Positions 49,022 to 61,000 of a stretch of 64,000 nucleotides of DNA are shown here, in pieces. Below the pieces are notes generated by a model. That model made no database searches. It was not told the DNA's origin and was given only the letters and a program-made list of their open reading frames with translations. Where the stretch lies: the NCBI GenBank assembly GCA_963971405.1, contig OZ020484.1, positions 36,168,770 to 36,232,769 of the forward strand, given 5' to 3'. The stretch's first letter is position 1. Each line of letters starts with the position of its first letter. The position numbers and the translations under genes are program-made. Source of the DNA: Psococerastis gibbosa. Its lineage: Eukaryota; Arthropoda; Insecta; Psocodea; Psocidae.

Positions 49022-52000
49022 GAGAATTTTGACAATTTTCATATGCGTCATTGTTCTTTATTGTATCATATATTTAGCCAAGTCTCAACTTCAAGGAAAT
49101 TATGAATCATACGACCGGGAAGGCTTACTGGCCCACGTCTCTAATCTCATAAATTCAGGCACTGATAAAGTACCGTAAGTACAACCGTGTTATGTCATAG
49201 TTATGCATGCCTGCGTGCAATTATCTAATGATAAGTTTTCTACTCTTTCAAGCGCAAGCTTATGTTTTTGAAGGTCTCTTGCTGGGCGGGCTAATGTAAG
49301 TATGTTGGATGCCGTGGGTCAAGGACCTTACATGAATTGATTGATTGGTCAAGGCGGGGTTTCCACCAACCTCTCATTGCAGAATGCAAATGACATTGAC
49401 GTGGAAGCAGACATTCAAGACTTATTAATGATATCTGCTACCACGTCAATGTCATTTGCATTCTACAATGAGAGGTCGGTGGAAACCCCGCCTAAGACAC
49501 TACATTAGCGCGTGATTACTTGCCCATATACCCATTTCCCGAACAGGAACAGCCTCCACAGTGTTTTGAAAATATCAAAGAAGTCTGCAGGTTTATTTCA
49601 GATTAATAGTCTGCCTCAAATTTTTCATTTCGTAAATTGTATTCGTGTGCAGCACAGCAATATTATAAAAGTACAAATGTCTACTGTACCTGTATCTATT
49701 AACTATTAACTTAGTACGGTAGGTTTAAAACTATTTTTTTGCGACAAACTCTGGAGATTGGTGATTTCAGCATTTTCTGTTTCGAATTGAAGCACAGCCG
49801 GGTTTTATTGTTTAATTTGTTGAATACAGCATTTGTATAGAATACAGGGTTTTCAATAAAATGCAAATAATGTAATGCATGTATCTGAGCACCCTCTTCT
49901 GTCGGCTCTATATAGGTATTGAATACCCGTTGTGAGTTACGAGTTATGCTGCGTAGATTCGCTCATTAAGTACTTGTAAGCAAGCTAATTGGTTGAAATA
50001 CTTGATTATGTCAAGCTAACGCCTGTTAAAATGTCAATGGTAAGCAATAAGCATGTCTGAGCTTGCCCATTGACAATGTTAGTCGGTTTAGGCGCCCATT
50101 CCACATATGTCAATCATCAATGAAAAATTGAAAAATGACGTTTTAGCAGACATTAAAGACATACTAAAAATTCTGCTACCACGTCAATTTACGTCATTTT
50201 TCAATTTTTCATTGACGATTGACGTATGTGGAATGGGCGCCAAAGGTTGATATCGATGAGTGAAACAGTTTGGCCTTGGCCAGAATATCAGGTCAAGGCT
50301 CAATAGGCCACTCTACATGTAAGCCTACTTCCATAACAAACCCTTCAATAATAATAAATAAATAATAAGCTAATTGGCCCATTTTGTTCTAGAACTGAAG
50401 GCCAAGCCTGTCGAGTGCCAATTTTAGATGTTGATGCTCCTGAAATTTTGCGACTTCTGAAGTCAGTGCCGCAAGTCAAGTGCGATAAGTCAAAAGACTG
50501 GGTTGAAGTTGTAGGTAGTGTGGCGAAAATTAGCCCATGGGTTAAACAGGTAGGATTCTCTTATGTATCGGCGGACTCGCATAATAATTATTATTTTTTT
50601 ATATAAAAGGTTAATCGCATACAATCTAACGAATGTATCCGATTGACCTCTTCAGTCGCCTCTGTAGGGTAATATTGCATGTTACATTCAATTCAAGACA
50701 ATCTTAAATTAGTTCTAGGCATAAGATCATGAAACTCTATGACACCGGCTTCATAGCCTACAATGTTACCTAATTATTTTGTATAGTGATTATTTTGTAT
50801 TGTGATAGTCAAATATTATTTATGTATGTAACGATTTCTATACATTCTTCGAATACCTTGTGAAATAAATATTAACTTATCTTATCTTATCATCTCTGCC
50901 AGAGTTTCCACACAATAACAATCATATGTGCACGAGAACAAGCAGCATATCAAGAGTCTAAACTTCTCTTCCCCTTTCCACATGGCCTGAGTTTACTCTA
51001 CTTTAGGCTAGGATTACTGCACATATTGCAAAATTTAAAAATGACTTGAAAGCATTATGAAAGAAATGAAGAATGGGCGGAAAAGGAATTTGAGCCTTCT
51101 ACGGTCCATCTTGCCCCCCCCCCCAGCTCCCATGGGGGGGTGGGGGGGGCTTTGCCTCCACCAGGCTCGTGCATTGTAAGACGTGGTTCATACTTCATGG
51201 AGACCCCCGGTCCCCTTTGCACCAATATGAATATAAGCATTCCTTTGTTAGCTTTGTAAAATCTACAGCTATACTTTACTACTATTAAAATGCGTAAAAC
51301 CCTACTATTTTGCTCTTATATCTTAAATTTTTCCTTATCCTGCCTGATGACGTCATAAGGTCTACTTAGATTTTTGCCCCCGCCATCATTCTAAAACTTT
51401 ATGCCTCTGCTACCACTACAGAAAATCCGTTTCAGTACAAGTATCCATATATTCCCGTAAAATATTCTAGTGCCAAACACGCTGGTTTGGTATCCATTCG
51501 AACACTGTCAAACCTTGCAAGTCGGTAAGCTACTTAAAGTGATGCCACCATTATGGATATTTTAGTGTCATATGTTATGATATAACAACAATTGGTACAA
51601 AGTATCTATTAACTTTGCAGATAGCCGCTACAGGCGGGGGAATTAAATGAAAGCATGGAATATGGACGGAAACGAGTCTCCACCGGGGTGGTATGCTGAC
51701 CACTGAATTTGTAACTCTAGCGTTCATCCCTAGAAATATTAATGACCCGGTACACACGGACGATCGCGACGCTGGTAATGCGCTGCGAAATTCGTCTTGG
51801 TAGCAAATGGGTAGTTGGAAAACCACACAGTCAACTTCAGAAAATTTCTGACACACTGGATCACGGTTGTCCCCTCGACACGCCAGCTCGCATAAATCTT
51901 TTGAAGTAGACTACGGGTTTGCTTCAACCATTTACTTAGCCCATTTGCTTCAGTGACAAATTTCCCAGCACGTTACCAGCGTCACGTTCGCCCGTGTGTA

Positions 52001-55000
52001 TCGGGCTAAAATAATCAACAAATCGAGTTGGCGACACCTTGGACATGGACTGGTTCGAACTGAACTGAATAAATTGTATTAAACAGTAATATGAACAATA
52101 CAATGTGCAAACACCAGTTGAGTGTTGTCGCGACTTAAAAATTTCCTGTTTGATAAATGTAAGTAAAGAGTGTTTATTTTATATTGTTTGTAGACCTATG
52201 GTGACGTTGAATGCTCGTTTACGGACATTATACGTGAATCGGATTTCAAGCAACATCAAGGGATTACAACGACAACGCACACAGAATACAATTTGGAAGC
52301 CAGCGATGTTGTCACAGTTCGGTGTGGTTCGGAGCAAGGCAATATGTATGTTAAAATATTTTATTTAAATTCAGGAACCAAGGGCAAGGCAATACATGGC
52401 ATATAGCTGGTTAAATTTATTGGACGCTGTATTTGCAGAAGTAAGATATCGTCTACAATGTAAATACTGGGGAAAACTGCCAGCTTACTTTACTACTAGT
52501 TTTTAGTGAGCTTTTCATGGGCCTATGTGACTTTCTGGATTGATTTATATTTTTAATTTGCAAAAACGCTTTAATTTCACAATGGTTATCTTAAAAATAA
52601 ATGAAAAATGAGTTAGTCCCAAGGCAGATGAAATAATGGTTACGACCACAATGTTGCCAAAATTGTGTGGAATGAATGAAGGGAAAATGCCTTGAACAAT
52701 TTCCACCTCATATAATACAATGTGTTCGGGTACTGAATATGCGTAGAAATTTGAAGAATGCGTATCTGCAAGATAATATTGACTTAGCTGACACATAATT
52801 AATTCGAGTAAGCTTGACAAAATTAAGTTTGAAGAGAAACGTTTTGTTTTAATAAATTTGGGTTGCTCTCTTGAGTTTCCAACAGAATTGCGGCAATTGC
52901 ATATGTACACTCAGTTTTATATCAATTACAGATGGACGAAAGTTCTCACGGGTGTTCGGGTTGACCAAGATGTCTTTGATAGGACTGGGTGGTCGAAGGT
53001 CCCGTCCGATGGGCTGCAGATGAACGTGTTAATCTTCGGCTTTGACTCGCTCTCTCATAATATGTGGAAACGCAAGTTACCCAAGACGTATAAGTATGCG
53101 ACAGAAGTGCTGCGGGGGATTCCCCTCAATGGCTACAATATCGTTGGTGATGGAACTCCACAGGCATTAATACCTATTCTTACTGGAAAAACAGAGTTGG
53201 GTATGTCATACAATATTTTGAAGATAGCTCGCTGTTTGAGATATAATATAAGGAATCCATGTATTTATAAAAAAACAAGTCAATGTGAATTAAAAGTGTC
53301 CCTTCAAGCCGAAGCGGAAATCATACGCAACTTTGTGGGTGCAATGTTGGCTATTGTCTTCTAAGACCGTGTCCGATGATTTGAATGTAGGCTATCATGC
53401 TATTATTTAAAAAAAACGTGATCCAGGGGTGACCAATATCTACGCTCCATATTCTCTTAGCACTTACACATTTAATTAAATGCAATTAATGTCCCGTTCC
53501 AGAGCTCCCTGACACTCGGAAGCGCATGGGAAGTAAGGCACAATTTGTAAATGTGTATCCTTTTTTATGGAATGAGTTCGCGAGAAATGGATATGCCACG
53601 GCTTGGACTGAAGATTTAGCAAACGTTGGGACCTTCACATATCGACTGAAAGGATTTAACGAGCAACCTGTAGACCATTATATGAGAACGTTCTACATGG
53701 AAGCCATCTCAGATTTTCGCCGCCACCCACCTTACTGTTATGGCAGCCTCACTCGTCTTCAGGTACAGTAGATTTTTATTTATTACTAATGGTACGAACT
53801 TTAAACCGAACGCTAAAAAGATTGTATATGCATATTTTAATTGTGTTATTGTGTCCTGTCTCTCCACTTTTGATTATTCTAGTACCAGTCTCACTCTTCT
53901 GAGATCCTCTTCCTATTCCTCATCTTCTTCTTCCCCCTTAGTGCCGCGTGCGCAGCGTGGGGGGGGGGGGGGGGTTTTCCTCGAACCCATTCCCTGAACT
54001 CGCCCCGGTCGGACGTTAACACCTTGAGCCATTGTTTTCCCTCTTGCTCTGGCGAGTTGTTCAATCCTTTCCTCAAAAGCTGTCCTCGGTCTGCCGATGG
54101 GTCTTCTTCCTTGCGGCCTGGCTTCCGCCAACCTCTGGGTGGTCCTGTTCTCGTCCATCCTTTGGACGTGGCCGAACCATTGTAACTGCTTGTTCTCCTA
54201 TTCTTTACGTTCTCTCTAATTCTCAATCTAGCCATATCCTCGTGCGCTTGCTGTTTTCCATTCTCTTTACAGGACCATTTCAGTGGCCTTCTCGCTATTT
54301 TCTCCAGCAATTGTTGTTCCACCCCGAAATCTCTTCTCATCAACAATCTCGTTAACAAATCTCCGGGAGAAATCCACATACATTATGCAAAACCTACAAG
54401 ACTAAATTGCCTACTGACTGGCGCAAAGACTCAAAAAAGTCCCGCGCCTATATAAGTTTTGAATACTCCTGAAAATCAATGTGTCGATGTGGTCAAATTA
54501 AGCATTGTCACTCCTTCTGGCTTATATCGTTTGACTTTCATCCATCTTTGGAAATATTTTCCATAGGCGGGGTTTCCACCGACCGGCTAGGGCTAAATAC
54601 AAATACGGTGACGTGGTAACGGACATTCAAGACTTAGGCGGTGTTTCCACCGACCTCGCATTGCAGAATGCAAGTGGCATTGACGGAAATGTTTGTTTTA
54701 CTCTATGCCATAGTTAAAATTGATCAATGATCATATAGTAAAATCACAGACAAACTAACTAAAATTAAAAAAATGACGTCATGGGATATGTTAAGTACAA
54801 ACATTTTAATAGATTTCTATAAAAAGAAAAATTCTAATTTCCGTCAATGTCATTTGCATTCTGCAATGCGAGATCGGTGGAAACCCCGCCTAAGTCTTGA
54901 ATGTCTGTTGGCACGTCACCGTATTTGTATTTAGCCCTATCCGTTCGGTGGAAACCGCGCCATATCCGGCCTCTTACATGCAAACATGCTCTAATTTTTT

Positions 55001-58000
55001 TTTACTACCTTTTTAATACAATGCATTACTTATAGCGCAGTGTATATGAATGCTACTAGGTTACTATATTTTGGATGAACTGCCTATAAACTACATTCGG
55101 TGTTAAATTTGTGTCGTGCATATCCACTCAGCACCAGTAAATATTTATTCTATGCTCAGCACCAACTCAACTCTTTTTTTATAGCTTTCCAATTTATACG
55201 TAGTATAAGGAAAGCTTTGTGATGGTCGAAATTTTCGATTCCGAGATTTCAACGTATTTGCATGTTTTGAGGCCCCAGGAACCCAAAAAAGTGGTTTTTA
55301 CGAAATGTATGTCTGTCTGTCGCTCTGTCTGTCTGTATGTCTGTTCATCGATTTCCGGGCAAACTACTCTGTCGATTTTGATGAAATTTAGCATGTAGGT
55401 CTACAAAAATCATACCTGGGGATCATTTTTTTATTTTCGGCTAACTCAATTTGGGCGGGTTTTATTCTCAAAAAACTAAAAAAAAAACGTCGAAAAACAT
55501 TATTTCTCCAAAACTGCTCCAACGATTTCTTTTAAATTCACATATGTTGTAGTCGTTATTAATATTGACAAAATGCGGGGGGTCGTTTGCCCCTTGATAG
55601 TTTGCTTCTGGGGGTAAAAAATAAAAATAACTAAATTTTAATGAAAAATGACTAAAAAATAATTTTTCTGCGAAACCTTTCTATCGATGATTTCTACCTT
55701 CAGGCATGTTTTAGGTGTTAAATTGAGTATCGAAACCGGACAGGTTGCTTTCCCAAAAAACTATTTGGGATATCGGAAATCTAACCATAGGAAAATTATT
55801 TACCATGAAATTACTAATTTTCTCTATCTACTAATGTTGATAAATTGGAAAGCATGTTCGAGTAAACTCGGACCGGTTCTTTTATTTTTTCACGAACAAC
55901 CCTCTACTGGATAAGACTTGCAGAATAGTGTTACATGCTGTGACTTTCACCCGAAAAGTTGTTGGTTCAAGTCCCACACTTGCTGCTTTTTCTGTGTATG
56001 CCTCGGACAGCATATAACGTAGGCGGGCTCGAGCCTTCCTTGTCGAGTGTAAGAAAGGGCTTTATATAGCCTGAAATCAGCTAGGTTGGCTTAGTGATAG
56101 AACAAAAACCATTAGTTATAGATTTATGGGTCATGCGGCTCAACATGAATTTTTAAAGAAAGGAGACATTTATCGAGAGCGGGATTTGAATTTTGGATTC
56201 TACATTGCTGGGGCAATGACATGAATTACAATCGATAACAGAATTATATTTAGGGAAAAGGGAGGGTTAGTTTATACATTCCCCAAAGACAAAATAGAAT
56301 CTGCTCTACCTCACGTATCATGTTTTAACCTCTTGCATGTTTATTTCAGATCTTAATGAGCCTGATGAGGAACATGTATGACGTATACACGGATAGACCA
56401 AAATTTACATTTGCATTTCACTCAGAGTACAGCCACGACAATAATGATTGGATAGGAAACGCGGACGATGAGGTCGTAGCTTGGTTGGAGGAGTTTCACA
56501 CAAAGGGCCATTTCAATAACACACTCCTCATTCTTATGAGTGACCATGGCTCCAGGTGAAATTACATTTTATGCTTTAAGGCGCCCATTCCACATACGTC
56601 AATCGTCAATGAAAAATTGAAAAATGACGTAAATTGACGTGGTAGCAGAATTTTTAGTATGTCTTTAATGTCTGCTAAAACGTCATTTTTCAATTTTTCA
56701 TTGACGATTGACGTGTGTGGAATGGGCGCCTAAGAGTGTACAGCCCGTAGGAAACTGGCAGCCCAAAATTTAATACTTTTTATTTAATTAACTGAGCAAG
56801 TTATTAAACTTTTGGCTCATCTAAGTTGTAGAACACTACTTCATGCATGATATAATAAGGTATTTTTAATTTTCGAAATTGTAGATTTTTCATAAACACG
56901 ATAATAATTTATAAACAATAACTTTTCGCGTAAAATCGTGTTTATGGAAAAACTACAATTTCGAAAATCAAAAACACCTTATTATATGATGCATGAAGTA
57001 GTCTTCTGCAACTTAGATGAGCCAAATTTTTTATAACTTGCTCAGTTAATTAAATAAAAAATAAAAAGTACTAAACTTCGGGCTGCCAATTTCCTACGGG
57101 CTGTACACTCTTAATGCAAAAAAGTAACAAAATAATAATAATGTGCGGTAAGGCAGTAAGAGCAAGTTCATGCATAGGATTATACCCCTCATAGGCATGC
57201 AATAGGCGCCCATTCCACCGACCGGCTAGGGCTACTTACAAAAACGGTGACGTGGTAGCAGACATTCAAGACTTAACTGACGTTTCCACCGACCTCGCAT
57301 TGCAGAATGCAAATGACATTGACGGAAATTAGAATTTTTCTTTTTATAGAAATCTATTAAAATGTTTGTACTTAACATATCCCATGACGCCATTTTTTTA
57401 ATTTTAGCTTGTTTGTTTGTGATTTTACTGTATGATCATTGATCAATTTTAACTATGGCTTAGAGGAAAATAAACATTTCCGTCAATGTCATTTGCATTC
57501 TGCAATGCGAGGTCGGTGGAAACCCCGCCTAAGTCTTGAATGTCTGCTACCACGTCACTGTTTTTGTAAATAGCCCTAGCCGGTCGGTGGAATGGGCGCC
57601 ATATTAAGTAGTTTACTGTATTCTCGTAAAAAAGTGATAAAATAGTCAAGAGTGAATTGTGGCTGTTTCATTAGGTACTTGGGATGGTTTCCACAGCACT
57701 ACCATCAAGCTTATTGTTGTAAGTGCTATTTTTTTATTTATGGTTTAGTAAGGCGGGGTTTCCACCGACCTCTCACTGCAGAATGCAAATGGCATTGACG
57801 GAGATTTGAATTTTTCTTTTTATAGAAATCTATTAATGGTTGTACTTAACATGTCCCATGACGCCATTTTTTAATTTTAGTTTGTTTGTTTGTGATTTTA
57901 CTCTATGATCATTGATCGATTTTAATTATGGCATAGAGTAAAACAAAAATTTCCGTAAATGTCATTTGCATTCTGCAATGAGAGGTCGATGGAAGCCCTG

Positions 58001-61000
58001 TCTATGTATTTCAACAAGACACATTTTCAGATTTGCTGCTATGAGAAATACTCAGCAAGGAAAGCAGGAGGAGCGGCTTCCAGGATTTACTTTTGTGTTT
58101 CCTCCGTGGTTTGAAAAGAAGCATCCAAAGGCCTACGAAAATTTTAAAATGAATTCTGGCCGTCTTACTACTCCATTTGACATTTATGCAACCTTAAGTG
58201 ACGTCCTCCACTTCAAGGGCACTGGCAAAGGTGATCTCAGTGAAAGAAGTATCAGTCTCTTCAAAGAGGTGGGTTATGTGTTGCTGTGGTCGTAATTATC
58301 CAATAGAATGATAGCAAATGTTTTGGGTTTCAAAAATCCGTTTAAAATTGTTGACGATTGAGTCCGCAGTACTATGATTATTAATTTCAACAATACTTGT
58401 GACATGGCGCGCCCATCCCGTGGCTGGAGACCGTTATCAATATGGCTGCTAGTGTAACCTGCACAAGATAAGTACGCAATTTGGCGGGGAAAGTAAGTAA
58501 GTGTAGTTTGCACAAGCTAAGTACAGAGTTTTTGACCGGGTCCAGGTATCCGTTCTGCTATCGCTGCAATGTGTAAGACTTGGATATTTTTTGCGTTGGT
58601 ACTTATCTCTGATAGTTGGCTTATGGTTAACGGGTGCCTCGTAAGGCATATTATGACTCCCGCCGCTCCAGTTAATGTATTTCTTTGGACGCGCCCCTCA
58701 AAATACTGAAATCTTCATTCTACACGCATAGGCCTCTCATTTATTCAATTATGCTCAACTAATTTTAACGCTTTATTTAGCTTATAGCACTAGCAATCCA
58801 CTCTTTCATCGCGAGCATGAGCAGTTCAATGTGAAGCAGTAAGCCTCGCAGCTGCCTTGTTCTATTTATTTTATTTTGATATATTTGATTTCAGATACCT
58901 TTATCCCGAACTTGCCGAGATGCTTCTATAGAACCTCATTGGTGCACTTGTCTAGACTGGGAAGAGTTGTCGGTTAAAGACTCTGTGGCTGTGGCGGCTG
59001 TTAACTTTTTTGTTGAATATATCAACAGGTAACTTCTTTTCTCAAATATTCAAATATATTAACACGATTTCACGGTAGACCTAATCCATTCGTCAGCAGG
59101 CAAGTTGAATTATCAGAATGGTTGGACCTACCCTAAGTTAATTGAAGAATCAGTAGAATCCAGGCTGATGGGCCGTGGTCGAAATGCAAGCGTACTTCCA
59201 TTTCTACTGATTCTTCATTTGACTCCGGCCGTGAAAGCCTTTGCTGTTACACTACCCTAAGTTATAGTATGATTTGTGATTCTCACAATTTTAATTTGGT
59301 ACATATCGTGTACTTTAAAACTGATTATTGGTACACACAGTTCAAATGCGGAACATAACAAAAGGCTAAGGATTTCAACATTACATACATGTATACATTA
59401 CAACTCACCTAGACAGAATATGGAAAGATTCAAGACTGTGCCACCAAAACTTGTTGAAAGCTAATTATACTGTATATTCCACTAACTGCCCTATTCCGAT
59501 TTAAATCATGCTGTGTATTAATTAAGTTCATCCAAAAAATTAGTTTAAATGAATGATAGTCAATGACAATGTTTGCAGGGCTACACAAGAAAATAGAAAT
59601 CTATGTGCGGAGCTACGCCTAGGAGAAGCATTATGGGCAGCTCGACTCCGCCCTAATAAGAATCTGCTGGCTTTTATGAAGAATGCTGATGTAGACGGCT
59701 TCATTGGGGATATGTCGGGGAAGACCCAAGTCACTAACGATGTCTACCAAATCAAGGTAGTCCTCGAACCGGGCGGAATGAACTTCGAGGCCAGTCTTAG
59801 CTATTCCAGAAACGAGGACAAGTTTCATTTGAAGGTACGACATTGGCCACCGCTAAATCAGTCGTTGTTTATATTCTATTAAAGAGGATATGGAACGATT
59901 ATGCCCGTCAATGGCAAGTCAATCAGATCGACCTGGTCGATGTAGGTAGCCCCAAGACAGTCCAACCGCGCCCACCACAGTGCTAGACAGTGGCCAACCA
60001 GGTGTTCCGCGGTTTCCTTGGACTCATTACAGAAGTGGCAGATGGTAGGACCTCCATGACCCAGTTTGGCTATGTAGGCTCTGAACAGTAACCAGGGCTA
60101 AATTCGTTCGAGCCGTCTCTCTACTTATAACCGAAATTAGAGGATATGGAAAAAACTGGGCTTGGCGGGATTCGAACCCACGATCTACGCCTAACCGGGG
60201 CGTCGTCTTAACCGCTGGACCGCAAGCCCCGACAAGTCCAGTAAATGCCAAATCCTCTACTTATGCTCTAAATGACATGATTCGTGTTGCTAGACAGGTT
60301 AGCACAACTACACAACTATCTAACCGAACAGGTCTGTGAGCTGACTTAATTGCATAAAGGCAATGCTTTATTCATTACATTGTAGTATTATATGGTACAT
60401 ATAACACTGACAATAAATTAACTTTGGTTGAAGAGGTAACCTCCTCGTTATAACCGAAATTAGAGGATAACCAAAGTTAATTTATTGTCAGTGTTATATG
60501 TACCATATAATACTACAATGTAATGAATAAAGCATTGCCTTTATGCAATTAAGTCAGCTCACAGACCTGTTCGGTTAGATAGTTGTGTAGTTGTGCTAAC
60601 CTGTCTAGCAACACGAATCATGTCATTTAGAGCATAAGTAGAGGATTTGGCATTTACTGGACTTGTCGGGGCTTGCGGTCCAGCGGTTAAGACGACGCCC
60701 CGGTTAGGCGTAGAAGCCCAGTTTTTTCCATATCCTCTAATTTCGGTTATAACGAGGAGGTTACCTCTTCAACCAAAGTTAATTTATTGTCAGTGTTATA
60801 TGTACCATATAATACTACAATGTAATGAATAAAGCATTGCCTTTATGCAATTAAGTCAGCTCACAGACCTGTTCGGTTAGATAGTTGTGTAGTTGTGCTA
60901 ACCTGTCTAGCAACACGAATCATGTCATTTAGAGCATAAGTAGAGGATTTGGCATTTACTGGACTTGTCGGGGCTTGCGGTCCAGCGGTTAAGACGACGC

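Noticed and set aside
53891..54379. 162-codon minus frame as a new gene
   Set aside because: Low-complexity and out of frame with the LINE C-terminal relic that explains this stretch.
49353..57600. CRISPR-like spaced palindromes
   Set aside because: These are individual transposons with their own target duplications and tips, in a eukaryotic genome, not regularly spaced repeats.
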